Counted from the stretch's first letter, positions 25,729 through 35,054 are shown. The stretch: 64,000 nucleotides of DNA from Oceanobacillus sojae (GCF_007991515.1 NZ_BJYM01000016.1:1-64000); one strand, 5' to 3'. A program made the numbers and translations. The notes: a model not told the origin generated them from the sequence alone.

Positions 25729-26976
25729 ATGGATTTTTTAAAGAACAGTAAGTATTGGTTTTCATCCGGTTATCTCTTTTTCTTCTTTATTACGTGGTCT
25801 ATCTGGTGGTCCTTCTATGCAATTTGGCTGAATAACAGTCTTGGATTGACTGGCGCACAGGTAGGGACAATTTATTCGTTCAACTCATTCTTTTCTTTAT
25901 TCTTTATGATTCTTTATGGGTATATGCAGGATAAGTTGGGCACGAAGAAAAATCTGGTCTGGTTACAGAGTGTGGTACTGGTTTTTATCGCCCCATTTGT
26001 TGTTTATGTATATGAACCTTTACTTTTAAATAATTTTTATGTTGGTGCAGCGGTCGGCGCTATCTATTTAGGAGCAGGCTTTATTGCCGGGGCAGGATTT
26101 TTGGAATCCTTTACTGAAAAACTGAGCCGTAAATACGATTTTGAATTTGGGAAAGCACGGATGTGGGGTTCCTTAGGCTATGCTGTTGCTGCCATCGGTG
26201 CAGGAGCATTAATGAGCATTAACCCGCATATTAATTTCTGGATTGCATCAGGAACAGGAGTTATCTTCCTTTTAATTAACGTATTTTTTAAGGTGGAAGT
26301 TTCCAAAACGGAAGAAAAAAGTGTTTCTAATATATCTATGAAAGATATCCGCTTTTTATTTTCAAATAAGGTATTCTGGTTTTTAATTATATATCTGTTT
26401 GGAACAGTATGTATTTATACAGTGTATGACCAGCAGCTCTTCCCAGTATACTTTGTAAGCTTGTTCTCCGGAGCTGGGGCCGATGGTAATACAGTTTATG
26501 GAATCTTAAACTCCGCACAAGTATTTGTGGAGGCCATCTTCTTATTCCTGGCACCGTTTATCGTTAACAAGGTCGGAATTAAGCGTTCTCTTGTATTAGC
26601 AGGGAGTATCATGGCATTCCGTATTATTGGTTCAGCAATGGTCACAGGCGGATTTGGTATTTCATTTATGAAAATGCTTCACGCAGTTGAATTACCAATC
26701 CTATTGATTGCAGTGTTTAAATATATCGCTGCGAACTTTGATGTACGGCTTTCTGCAACCGTTTATCTAATTGGATTTAAGGTATCGAGTGAAATTGGTG
26801 TTATTGTTTTTTCTGCATTAGTTGGCTGGATTTATGACCAGACCAGCTATGAGACAACATTTTATATTCTGGGTGCTATTGTAGTATTATTTGTTATCTT
26901 CTCGATTTTTGCATTGAATAACAATAATAAAGAACAAAAATTAGATGAGCATGAATTTGCGATGGCAAAAGATTAA
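25729..26976 (+). CDS. LacY-family (CscB-like) sucrose permease
   Basis: Major facilitator of the oligosaccharide:proton symporter family, 415 residues and 12 membrane segments. The N-terminus YWFSSGYLFFFFITWSIWWSFYAIWL, the motif GYMQDKLGTKKNL after TM2 and FEFGKARMWGSLGYA match LacY/CscB proteins. It follows GH32 by 64 bp and closes the operon before a terminator. It most likely takes up sucrose or another beta-fructoside with protons. CscB-type uptake is best known from enterobacteria; most Bacillus sucrose systems use a PTS. Confidence 0.85.
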   Translation: MDFLKNSKYWFSSGYLFFFFITWSIWWSFYAIWLNNSLGLTGAQVGTIYSFNSFFSLFFMILYGYMQDKLGTKKNLVWLQSVVLVFIAPFVVYVYEPLLLNNFYVGAAVGAIYLGAGFIAGAGFLESFTEKLSRKYDFEFGKARMWGSLGYAVAAIGAGALMSINPHINFWIASGTGVIFLLINVFFKVEVSKTEEKSVSNISMKDIRFLFSNKVFWFLIIYLFGTVCIYTVYDQQLFPVYFVSLFSGAGADGNTVYGILNSAQVFVEAIFLFLAPFIVNKVGIKRSLVLAGSIMAFRIIGSAMVTGGFGISFMKMLHAVELPILLIAVFKYIAANFDVRLSATVYLIGFKVSSEIGVIVFSALVGWIYDQTSYETTFYILGAIVVLFVIFSIFALNNNNKEQKLDEHEFAMAKD

Positions 26977-26979
26977 ATA

Positions 26980-27017
26980 AAAAGCGATGAACTGATTGCG
27001 CAGTTCATTGCTTTTTT
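26980..27017 (+). terminator. Intrinsic terminator of the sucrose operon
   Basis: AAAGC.ATGAACTG pairs with CAGTTCAT.GCTTTT, then TT. Confidence 0.88.
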
Positions 27018-27201
27018 CTATGCAGAAAAATGCATCTGCCGGAAGAACACAGGAATAATATTTGGCATTAAAAATTTTTTTGTAGAAAAAGAAGGAGTTT
27101 ACGAATAAAAGGCGAAATTAACTATTTGGAAGGGTTTTCAAAATTAAAAAGAAATCATTTAAGTGTTGTTCTCTTTGAAGAACTTTTTTTATAAAGTAAT
27201 A

Positions 27202-27216
27202 CATTATAACGTTATG
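27202..27216 (+). promoter_or_regulatory. CATTATAACGTTATG motif upstream of the GH20 gene
   Basis: The 15-base motif contains the perfect palindrome ATAACGTTAT. The same motif with one change occurs at 30316-30330 before the solute-binding protein gene. A possible promoter (TTGAAG at 27175, TAATAC at 27197) overlaps it. I infer a shared operator of the glycan module. Confidence 0.55.
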
Positions 27217-27257
27217 ATTTAAAGTGAGCAGCATATATTATGAAGGGGTGAAGACAT

Positions 27258-29165
27258 TTGGATATTTTGTTTAAGGGCGATGTGGAAAATCTGCGCTCAG
27301 GAATTGAGGAATTACAGGATGCTTATGGATTTACTGTTGCGGAAAAAGGAGGAACAAAGCTGACGGGCAAGCAGGATAATCATGTCAAAGGGTTAATCGT
27401 AGAATTTGATAAAGGAGCCGGAACAATTACCTATCAGCAGCCATGTCATTTTTTCAGAGCGCTGGGTTTAGTTTTAGAAGAGTTAAACAAAGGAAATAAA
27501 CAGATTAGTGTTCAGGAGGAGATGCAGTTTTCCAGTGTAGGACCTATGTTTGATCTATCGCGTAATATGACAATGAAGCTGTCTACTTTAAAGGATTTTA
27601 TCCGGAAATTAGCGGTGATGGGTCATAATGCAGTCATGCTGTATATGGAGGATACATATGAAGTAGAAGAAGAGCCTTATTTTGGTTATATGCGCGGGCG
27701 CTATAGTGAAGAGGAGCTGCGGGAGCTGGATGATTATGCAAATCAATTTGGAATAGAGCTGATTCCTTGTATTCAGACTTTGGCGCATTTAGAGGAGTTT
27801 CTCAAATGGGATGCAGCTTATAAATATAAGGATACGCGGGGGGCTTTATTATTAGAGAGTGACGATACGTATAATTTATTGGACCGTATGATTGCTGCAG
27901 CAACAAGGCCTTTCCGGAGCAATCGTATTCATATCGGCATGGATGAAGCGGAAGAGGTAGGGCGTGGCAGATATTTAAATATCAATGGGTTTAAAAACCG
28001 CTTTGATTTAATGAAGGCACATTTGGATAAGATTGTGGAGATAACTGATAAATATCATCTGCATGCTGTAATGTGGAGTGATATGTTTTTAAAACTGGCT
28101 TCCGAAACAGGGGACAGCTATGACAAAACGACTGACTTACCAGAGTATATTGTTAATCAGCTGCCAGATAATGTGCAATATATGTATTGGCAGTATGCTC
28201 AAGCAGATAAAGAGCATTATAAGCGGATGCTGCAGCAATTGAAGCGTTTTGGCAGTACGCCGGCATTTGCTGGCGGCATGTGGGTGTGGAATACATTTGC
28301 CCCTAACTATCAAATTTCCCTGACTGCCAGTGAACCTGCACTTACTGTCTGCAAGCAGGAGGGCATTAAAGATGTTTTTGTGACACTTTGGGGAGATGAT
28401 GGCTATGAGAACAATGTATACAATGCTCTTTATGGACTGCAATATTATGCTGAACATGCCTACCATCCAGAAATAGATGTAAATCATGTAAAGGAACGTG
28501 CTCTGTTTTGTACCGGAATTGATCCAGATGCACTTTTGGCGTTGAATAAAATGGATCAGCCGCCGGGTGTGGACAAAGGGAATATATTGCAGACCAATCC
28601 TTCTAAATTCTTATTATGGCAGGATGTGCTGCTGGGCTTATTTGATAAGCATGTTGAAAAGATGGACGTAGGAGTGTTTTATGAGCAGCTTGCGGAGGAA
28701 ATCAGACAATATAATCAGCAGACCCCGGGTGGTTTCTTTGATGTGCCGCAAAAGCTTTGTCGGGTCCTTGCGAAAAAAGGAAATTTAGGTGTCGAATTGA
28801 AAGCAGCTTATGATGCAGCCGATAGAGAAAAACTGCAGGATATTGCCGGGAGAGTTATACCAGAGGTAATAGAGCGTGTGAAGACACTTCAAGCTGCTCA
28901 TCGAAAGCAATGGCTATGCTTAAACAAACCTTTTGGCTGGGAAGTAATTGATATCCGTTATGGAGGATTATTACAACGGTTAGATACAGCTTGTGTACGA
29001 ATCAATGAGTATATAAAGGGCGATGTGGATGAAATTGATGAGCTGGAGCAAGAGAGATTATATTACTCTCCAAATGTAGAGGAATCCAGCGGCTTAGGCT
29101 GGTGCAGTTATTATTACCGGATGGCTTCACCTAATGTATTCTTCCATGTACTGCCAATTTATTAA
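27258..29165 (+). CDS. GH20 beta-N-acetylhexosaminidase, cytoplasmic
   Basis: Glycoside hydrolase family 20 enzyme of 635 residues, similar in size to the streptococcal GcnA type. An N-terminal GH20b-like domain (about 1-90) precedes a TIM-barrel domain. The catalytic Asp-Glu pair is D229-E230 in IHIGMDEAEEVG; MWSDMF and FAGGMWVWNTF are further substrate-pocket motifs. There is no signal peptide, so it acts on imported oligosaccharides, removing terminal GlcNAc or GalNAc. The start is a TTG at 27258, supported by AAGGGGTG seven bases upstream; the next ATG lies too far inside. It heads the glycan module. Confidence 0.88.
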   Translation: MDILFKGDVENLRSGIEELQDAYGFTVAEKGGTKLTGKQDNHVKGLIVEFDKGAGTITYQQPCHFFRALGLVLEELNKGNKQISVQEEMQFSSVGPMFDLSRNMTMKLSTLKDFIRKLAVMGHNAVMLYMEDTYEVEEEPYFGYMRGRYSEEELRELDDYANQFGIELIPCIQTLAHLEEFLKWDAAYKYKDTRGALLLESDDTYNLLDRMIAAATRPFRSNRIHIGMDEAEEVGRGRYLNINGFKNRFDLMKAHLDKIVEITDKYHLHAVMWSDMFLKLASETGDSYDKTTDLPEYIVNQLPDNVQYMYWQYAQADKEHYKRMLQQLKRFGSTPAFAGGMWVWNTFAPNYQISLTASEPALTVCKQEGIKDVFVTLWGDDGYENNVYNALYGLQYYAEHAYHPEIDVNHVKERALFCTGIDPDALLALNKMDQPPGVDKGNILQTNPSKFLLWQDVLLGLFDKHVEKMDVGVFYEQLAEEIRQYNQQTPGGFFDVPQKLCRVLAKKGNLGVELKAAYDAADREKLQDIAGRVIPEVIERVKTLQAAHRKQWLCLNKPFGWEVIDIRYGGLLQRLDTACVRINEYIKGDVDEIDELEQERLYYSPNVEESSGLGWCSYYYRMASPNVFFHVLPIY

Positions 29166-29220
29166 AAAGTCAAAATTACTCTAATTTTAGCTATGAGTAT
29201 TTCAATAAGGAGGAAATCAG

Positions 29221-30234
29221 ATGGATAATCAGTATACAGAAGTGCTTGTCGGCTGTTATGGAGAAGGTGGTTCAGCATGTATTCATTGGTTAAAAATACA
29301 TGCTGAATCTGGTGAAATTGAACGTTTGGGAGAGAGGAACGGTATTGTTAATCCATCCTTTTTAGCGAAGCATCCGGTAAAAAATCGGGTGTATGCGGTC
29401 AGTGAAGTGGAAGATGGAGAAGTGGTCTGCTATGAACTGGATGATGAAAATCATCGTCTGAAAGAAGAAGGGCGTTTACCGACGCATGGTGGACCGTGTT
29501 ACGCGGAGGTAAGTGACTGCGGAAATTATTTATTTGTCAGCAATTATTCAAGAGCCGGCGTTGTTGTTTATGCTTTGGATGAAAAGGGAGATCTGCAGAA
29601 AGAGGTGGAATATATTGATTTCACCTCTGCAAATAATCAAGACTCTCATATACATACAGTCCGGCAAATTCCAAAGACTTCTTTTGTTATCATGACAGAT
29701 ATTGGCGAAAGTAGATTATATATTTATCAATGGGATGAAAAGCAGATGCGTCTGTTTCCATCCCAAAGCATTACAATACCAGAAAAAGCCGGACCAAGGC
29801 ATATCGCTTTTCATCCTGATATGCCAGTGCTGTATGTTGCCAATGAATATCAATCAAGTGTATTGGTATATCAGTATGTTGATCGGGCAGCTTCTATACA
29901 GTGCATTCAGGAAATTGAAACAGTAAATAATTTGAAGAATTATGGTGCAGAAATTCAATACTTTGATGGTAAAGTGATTACCTCTAATAGAGGATCAGAT
30001 TCATTGACTCTTTTTCATGTGAGAGAAAATGGCAGATTGGAAAAAGAGATCTCTATTCCTGTAAGTGGAGAATGGCCCAGACATTTTTGTAGTAATCAAT
30101 TGATAAATAATCAATTATTTGTTTGTAATCAGAATAGTAACAATATAACAGTCCTCCATCAAAAGAACGATACATATTCAATAACAAATGATACATTTAT
30201 CATTCAAAAACCTGTGTGCATCATTGGTGTATAA
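29221..30234 (+). CDS. Lactonase-family beta-propeller protein (YkgB/Pgl-like)
   Basis: A 337-residue protein of the seven-bladed lactonase family that includes cytosolic 6-phosphogluconolactonase. Typical segments are NPSFLAKHP.KNRVYAVSE, GPCYAEVSDCGNYLFVSNYSRAGVVVY and GPRHIAFHPDMPVLYVANE. An AAGGAGG site precedes the start, 55 bp after GH20. Its presence in a glycan operon suggests a sugar-lactone step or a non-enzymatic role; I cannot tell which. The final blade is somewhat short. Confidence 0.8.
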   Translation: MDNQYTEVLVGCYGEGGSACIHWLKIHAESGEIERLGERNGIVNPSFLAKHPVKNRVYAVSEVEDGEVVCYELDDENHRLKEEGRLPTHGGPCYAEVSDCGNYLFVSNYSRAGVVVYALDEKGDLQKEVEYIDFTSANNQDSHIHTVRQIPKTSFVIMTDIGESRLYIYQWDEKQMRLFPSQSITIPEKAGPRHIAFHPDMPVLYVANEYQSSVLVYQYVDRAASIQCIQEIETVNNLKNYGAEIQYFDGKVITSNRGSDSLTLFHVRENGRLEKEISIPVSGEWPRHFCSNQLINNQLFVCNQNSNNITVLHQKNDTYSITNDTFIIQKPVCIIGV

Positions 30235-30315
30235 CTATTAAGATATCCTTTGATAAATTGATGTTAAAGCGTTTAGAGCTGGTTCTACAAAAAGAGACAA
30301 AAAATTTATCTTAAT

Positions 30316-30359
30316 CATTATAATGTTATGTTGACACTTTGATAAAATAGTGATACTAT
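30316..30359 (+). promoter_or_regulatory. Promoter with upstream operator-like motif for the ABC importer
   Basis: CATTATAATGTTATG at 30316-30330 (one change from the motif at 27202) directly abuts TTGACA at 30331-30336. TACTAT follows after 17 bp at 30354-30359. This is a strong sigma-A promoter about 200 bp before the solute-binding protein gene. The leader between them has no riboswitch that I recognise. Confidence 0.75.
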
Positions 30360-30557
30360 TTTGAATAAGCAAAATAATATGCATCTAAGATTATTAATTT
30401 GAAAAAGGAGTGGTAGATTAAAAAGTGAAATATAGAAGGTATCTGATTGTAAAAGAAACTTCTATTAAAGCCGGCCGCAACTTACGGTGAACATAGAAGC
30501 CACCGCATTATGCGGGATCTCGTTTTACATTTTTTCTACTTAAAAAGGGGGTTCATT

Positions 30558-32180
30558 ATGTTAAAGAAATTGTTTTTCTTAATAGCAACTCTTGTTTTTG
30601 TAAGCGCTTTATATGCATGCAGCAATGATGATGGCGGTGACAGCGATGGTAAAGAAGGAGAAGCAGCAAGCGGTGATAACGTCAATGCGGAAGGATTCCC
30701 GATTGTTGATGAAGAATTAGAGCTCACCTTCTTTGCGAACAAGCCCGCACAGAATGAAGGCAATGACTGGAATGATATTTTAATTTGGAATGAATACAGA
30801 GATCTAACAAATATTGATGTGAATTGGAATCTGGTTAGTCCTGATGCTTTAGAGGAAAATCGAAACTTAGCATTAGGAAGCGGAGACCTGCCGGATGCTT
30901 TCTTTTTAGCACAGCTGACGAATACAGATTTATTACGTTATGGTTCCCAAGGTTCTTTTTTAGCATTAAATGACTTAATCGATGAATATGCACCAAATTT
31001 AAAAGCACTTATGGAAACTGACCCGACAATTGAAAAAGCAATTACTTTCCCGGATGGCAATATTTATTCTATGCCGGCATTGATTGAAGAGGATTTCCTT
31101 TCTTTACGGCTGAGTGCAAGACCTTGGGTTAATGAGGAATGGCTGAATGAGCTGGATATGGATATTCCGGAAACAACTGGCGAATTCTATGAATACTTAA
31201 AAGCTGTAAAAGAACTTGACCCAGCAGGAAATGGATCAACAATTCCTTATGGCGGAACAGCAATTGTTGAGCTTGTTCAATGGCTTTCCGGATCATTTGG
31301 AGTAATGAATCATGGCCCATCAAATACAAACCTGGACTTAGATCCAAATGATGAATCACAAGTCCGTTACTATGCAACAACAGATGAATATAGAGAAATG
31401 ATGGAATATATTAATATGCTTTATGAAGAAGGATTAATTGATCAGAGTATTTTTACGATTGAGTGGGGACAATTCCTTGCAAATGCATCAGATAATCTGT
31501 ATGGAAGTATGATTTTCTATGATCCAATTGAGTTATTTGGAGACGAAATAGGGTCTCAGTATAATAGTTTAGCAGCTTTAGAAGGTCCAGACGGACACCA
31601 GTCTTATAATAAGCTTTCGTCCTCTGTATGGGATCCTTCTAACCTGGTTATTTCGAGTGATAACCCAAATCCAGAGGCAACTGTACGATGGATGGATTAT
31701 TTCTACGGTGATGAAGGTGCAGAGCTTTACTATATGGGAGTCGAAGGGGAAACATTTGAAGTGGAAGATGGAGAGGCTGTTTATAGCGATCATATCTTAA
31801 ATCCAGAAGGAGATATGACATTTGAACAAGCAATTGCCCAGGATTTAACATGGCTTGGTTCTATCAGCGGAATTATTAAAGAAGATTACTTCCAAGGTGG
31901 AGAAACAGCACCACAATCATTGGCAGCCGCTGAAAAAATCGAACCGCAGGTAATTGATGAGGTATGGCCAAGATTTACTTTCACAGATGAAGAAAACCGT
32001 ATTCTTCAATCGACAGGTGAAGATATTAACAAGTATGTTGAAGAAATGCGCGACAAATTTATTACAGGCGATGAAGATTTAGATGGCTGGGATAACTATG
32101 TCCAAACGATTGAGCAGATGGGGATGGAAGAATTACTGGAGGTTTACCAGGCTGCATACGATCGTTATCAATCTAACTAA
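30558..32180 (+). CDS. ABC importer solute-binding lipoprotein (LplA-like)
   Basis: Extracellular sugar-binding lipoprotein, 540 residues from ATG 30558 (AAAGGGGG upstream; the frame extends to 30510 without similarity). The signal peptide ends in a lipobox, SALYAC, with Cys 20 or so as lipidation site, then an acidic Gly/Ser/Asp linker (SNDDGGDSDGKEGEAASG). Its size and sequence match the large binding proteins that work with LplB/YtcP permeases, which carry complex or acidic oligosaccharides. Two terminator-like hairpins separate it from the permease genes, which should leave the binding protein in excess over the membrane subunits. Confidence 0.88.
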   Translation: MLKKLFFLIATLVFVSALYACSNDDGGDSDGKEGEAASGDNVNAEGFPIVDEELELTFFANKPAQNEGNDWNDILIWNEYRDLTNIDVNWNLVSPDALEENRNLALGSGDLPDAFFLAQLTNTDLLRYGSQGSFLALNDLIDEYAPNLKALMETDPTIEKAITFPDGNIYSMPALIEEDFLSLRLSARPWVNEEWLNELDMDIPETTGEFYEYLKAVKELDPAGNGSTIPYGGTAIVELVQWLSGSFGVMNHGPSNTNLDLDPNDESQVRYYATTDEYREMMEYINMLYEEGLIDQSIFTIEWGQFLANASDNLYGSMIFYDPIELFGDEIGSQYNSLAALEGPDGHQSYNKLSSSVWDPSNLVISSDNPNPEATVRWMDYFYGDEGAELYYMGVEGETFEVEDGEAVYSDHILNPEGDMTFEQAIAQDLTWLGSISGIIKEDYFQGGETAPQSLAAAEKIEPQVIDEVWPRFTFTDEENRILQSTGEDINKYVEEMRDKFITGDEDLDGWDNYVQTIEQMGMEELLEVYQAAYDRYQSN

Positions 32181-32199
32181 ATTGTAGATAATTCGTTTC

Positions 32200-32288
32200 G
32201 CGGGGTGAGAGATCAGCATGTGTTCCTTAAAAGCATCCCGCTAAATATCACATCGAGAGGGCAGTATATCTCATGCCCTCTCTTTTTT
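32200..32288 (+). terminator. Hairpin and strong terminator after the binding-protein gene
   Basis: A GCGGG/CCCGC hairpin at about 32200-32242 is followed by GAGAGGGCA (32255-32263) pairing with TGCCCTCTC (32274-32282) and TTTTTT. It should terminate most transcripts or protect the 3' end of the binding-protein mRNA. Confidence 0.85.
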
Positions 32289-32306
32289 AAGAGAATAAAA
32301 AAGTAT

Positions 32307-32379
32307 AAAATGCTGAGGATAGCCCGCGGAAAGTGACTGCACGTAGCGGACCTCTCCACGGCAAGAACACCAGTATTTT
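32307..32379. repeat. GC-rich imperfect inverted repeat, MITE-like
   Basis: Outer arms AAAATGCTG and CAGTATTTT, and inner arms CCGCGGA and TCCACGG, bracket the sequence AAGTGACTGCACGTAGCGGAC. The 73-base element is clearly more GC-rich than its surroundings and sits between two terminators. It looks like a short dispersed repeat, but only one copy is visible in the window. Confidence 0.5.
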
Positions 32380-32383
32380 AAAG

Positions 32384-32406
32384 ACCAAGTGATTTTCTTG
32401 GTTTTT
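32384..32406 (+). terminator. Second terminator-like hairpin before the permease genes
   Basis: ACCAAG pairs with CTTGGT followed by TTTTC. The stem is short, so efficiency is uncertain. From here to 32544 I see no other clear signal than the AAGGAGG of the next gene. Confidence 0.55.
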
Positions 32407-32544
32407 CTAAAGGAAATAATAGGAAAGCAGATATGTGATACAACATGAGTATGGGTTACATAAGACATGAAAACAGGATTTTGCTGCGATGATGTTCATA
32501 ACCTGGTTGCAGTATTCCATATGAAGAAGGAGGTCTACTGAAAG

Positions 32545-33480
32545 ATGGCAAAAGACCAATCCATACAAAGGGGTAAAAGGGCCACAATCAAGAAGAGTTT
32601 TCAGCGTAACTGGCAGCTTTACCTTTTCATGATGCCAGTCTTTTTGTACTTTTTTATATTTCATTATATTCCGATGTACGGCGTGCAGATTGCCTTTAAA
32701 GATTATTTTGCGACACTTGGTATCTGGGGAAGTGAATGGGTAGGATTTGAACATTTTGAGCGTTTCTTCAGCTCCTATTATTTTTGGAGGCTGCTCAAAA
32801 ATACAATCATTTTAAACCTGTATATGCTTGTATTGTTCCCGCTGCCGATTATTTTAGCTCTGGCATTTAATGAACTCAGAAATGGTGCATTTAAAAAATG
32901 GACACAGACTTTAACTTACGCACCACATTTTATTTCTGTTGTAGTAGTTGTTGGAATGCTTGTAGCTTTTCTGGATCCAAATACGGGTTTAATAAACCAC
33001 TTTCTGCGTGCACTTGGGGTAGATTCAATTCCATTTTTAACAAGCCCAGACTGGTTCCGCCATATCTTTGTATGGTCAGGCCAATGGCAGACACTTGGAT
33101 GGAGTACGATTATTTATCTGGCTGCGCTGGCAGGTGTAAATCCGGAACTGCATGAAGCTGCAAAAGTAGATGGTGCAACGCGCATGCAGAGAATTTTGAG
33201 AATTAATATTCCAAGTATTATGCCGACAATTGTGATTCTATTTATTTTAAATATCGGGAATTTCATGCAAATTGGTTTTGAAAAAGTGCTCTTGATGCAG
33301 AATACACTAAACTCAGAGACTTCTGATGTTATTCAGACCTTTGTGTATGAGACAGGTATATTGGAAGGTCAATACAGCTTTGCTGCTGCTGTAGGATTAT
33401 TTGAATCAGCTATTAATATTGTCCTTTTAATTACCGTAAACCAAATTGCACGTAAAGTCAGTGAGAACAGCCTATGGTAG
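32545..33480 (+). CDS. ABC sugar importer permease (LplB-like)
   Basis: Inner membrane subunit of 311 residues with six membrane segments and the EAA loop HEAAKVDGATRMQRILRINIP (about 205-225). The N-terminus WQLYLFMMPVFLYFFIFHYIPMYGVQIAFKDY is characteristic of the LplB family. A start-proximal AAGGAGG supports the ATG. It pairs with the next gene; together they carry a complex carbohydrate. No ATPase gene is nearby, so a shared MsmX-type ATPase encoded elsewhere is expected, as known for such importers in Bacillus. Confidence 0.9.
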   Translation: MAKDQSIQRGKRATIKKSFQRNWQLYLFMMPVFLYFFIFHYIPMYGVQIAFKDYFATLGIWGSEWVGFEHFERFFSSYYFWRLLKNTIILNLYMLVLFPLPIILALAFNELRNGAFKKWTQTLTYAPHFISVVVVVGMLVAFLDPNTGLINHFLRALGVDSIPFLTSPDWFRHIFVWSGQWQTLGWSTIIYLAALAGVNPELHEAAKVDGATRMQRILRINIPSIMPTIVILFILNIGNFMQIGFEKVLLMQNTLNSETSDVIQTFVYETGILEGQYSFAAAVGLFESAINIVLLITVNQIARKVSENSLW

Positions 33481-33495
33481 GGAAGGAGATGCCTG

Positions 33496-34392
33496 ATGTC
33501 AAAATTCAGTTTGTCGGATAAAGCGTTTGATCGAATCAATTTTCTATTCGTCCTGCTTATAACGTTAATCATTATTTATCCACTAATATTTGTGATTAGT
33601 GCGTCGATTAGTGATCCCCATGCTGTAAATACAGGAAAGATGTGGTTATGGCCGGTAGATGTGACATTTGAGGGCTTTCAACGTGTATTTCAGAATGATG
33701 CTATTTGGATAGGATATAAAAATACAATCCTTTACACAGCGGTCGGTGTTATTGTTCACTTGTTTGTTCTCTTACCGGCAGCCTATGCGTTATCACGGAA
33801 AGAATTAATGGGCAAGAAAGCCTGGCTGTGGTTTATATTATTCACCATGTTATTTAATGGCGGGTTAATCCCTACGTATTTAGTTGTCCGCAATCTGCAA
33901 ATGCTGGATACTATGTGGGCAATTGTTATCCCTGGCGTAGTTGGTGCCTGGTCTATCTTAGTTGCAAGGACTTTCTTCCAGCAGACAATACCTGATCAGC
34001 TGGTGGAAGCAGCTAAAATTGATGGAGCAAGTGATATCTATTTATTTTTCAAAGTAGTTTTACCATTATCCATGCCGATTATTGCAGTTATGGCACTGTT
34101 CCACGGTGTCGCATTATGGAATCAATATTTTAACGCTCTGATTTATTTAAGGTCAGAAGATAAGTTTCCACTCCAGCTCATACTGAGGCAGATTCTCATA
34201 CTGAATGAAGTAAGTGCTGATAGTGCTTCCAGTGCTGCAGGAAGCGCTCAATCCTTTGCAGATCAAATAAAGACGGCCTCTCTGGTGAAATATGCGGTTA
34301 TTATTGTGTCAGCACTGCCGTTACTTATTGTTTACCCGTTTTTACAGCGCTTTTTTGTAAAGGGTGTATTGATCGGATCAGTGAAGGAATAA
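33496..34392 (+). CDS. ABC sugar importer permease (LplC/YtcP-like)
   Basis: Second membrane subunit, 298 residues, six membrane segments, EAA loop VEAAKIDGASDIYLFFKVVLP (about 175-195) and the C-terminal FVKGVLIGSVKE typical of this family. It follows LplB by 15 bp with GGAAGGAG in between. Together with the binding protein it makes up an oligosaccharide importer serving the GH20 enzyme. Confidence 0.9.
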   Translation: MSKFSLSDKAFDRINFLFVLLITLIIIYPLIFVISASISDPHAVNTGKMWLWPVDVTFEGFQRVFQNDAIWIGYKNTILYTAVGVIVHLFVLLPAAYALSRKELMGKKAWLWFILFTMLFNGGLIPTYLVVRNLQMLDTMWAIVIPGVVGAWSILVARTFFQQTIPDQLVEAAKIDGASDIYLFFKVVLPLSMPIIAVMALFHGVALWNQYFNALIYLRSEDKFPLQLILRQILILNEVSADSASSAAGSAQSFADQIKTASLVKYAVIIVSALPLLIVYPFLQRFFVKGVLIGSVKE

Positions 34393-34439
34393 ACCAGGGT
34401 CATGCCAGTCCATATTTTTAAAGAAAAGGAGAGATTATG

Positions 34440-35054
34440 ATGGCAGAAGTAGCTCGTGGATATTATATATTTGCAATTTGGATAACCCGTCTTGCTTATC
34501 TGAATATATTATGGGTTCTATTTACGATTGCAGGTCTTCTTTTCTTTGGAATCATGCCTGCAACTGTTGCGATGTTTGCTATTGTCCGCAAGTGGCAGAG
34601 AGGCGAGGATGAGATTCCGGTTTTTACAACATTTTGGGGAGTTTATCGTAAGGAATTTTGGAAAGCAAACAGTATTGGAATAATTCTGCTTCTGCTTGGA
34701 TATTTCTTTTCAATTCAATTTCAAATTCTCGGTGCACAGAGCGCATTGGTCTATCAGATGGCTCAATTTTCTATCGTTATCGTCTTTGCTTTATTGACTA
34801 TGCTAGTAATTTATTTATTTCCAATCTATGTCCATTTTGATTTGAAAGCGATGCAATATTTAAAATGGCCGCTGATTGTATCTATTGTCCATCCGATTCT
34901 CACTGTGTTTTTACTAGCTTGTATCGGCTTGACCGGTTATTTTATCTTCCAAGTATTCCCGGCAGTGCTTTTCTTTTTTGGTGGCAGCCTTTCTGCTTAC
35001 TTTATAACTTGGGGAGTATCTAAAACATTTTCCAAGTATGAAGCAGCAATATAA
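34440..35054 (+). CDS. YesL-type DUF624 membrane protein
   Basis: A 204-residue integral membrane protein with about five hydrophobic segments and the DUF624 pattern (ITRLAYLNILWVLFTIAGLLFFGIMPATVAMFAIVRKW). Either of two adjacent ATGs (34437 or 34440) may be used; the second is better spaced from AAAAGGAGAG. DUF624 genes are regularly found beside LplABC-type importers, as yesL is in the B. subtilis rhamnogalacturonan locus. The function is unknown; an accessory role for the importer is inferred. Confidence 0.83.
   Translation: MAEVARGYYIFAIWITRLAYLNILWVLFTIAGLLFFGIMPATVAMFAIVRKWQRGEDEIPVFTTFWGVYRKEFWKANSIGIILLLLGYFFSIQFQILGAQSALVYQMAQFSIVIVFALLTMLVIYLFPIYVHFDLKAMQYLKWPLIVSIVHPILTVFLLACIGLTGYFIFQVFPAVLFFFGGSLSAYFITWGVSKTFSKYEAAI

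Noticed and set aside
27128..27141. TGGAAGGGTTTTCA as a cre site for the GH20 gene
   Set aside because: The central CG of the consensus is missing.
30264..30277. TTAAAGCGTTTAGA as a cre site for the ABC importer
   Set aside because: Two mismatches, one in a strongly conserved position, and a location well upstream of the -35; too weak to list as a feature.
32271..32754. Minus-strand open frames around the permease start
   Set aside because: They run antisense through a terminator, an inverted repeat and a well-supported permease gene, and have no ribosome binding sites.
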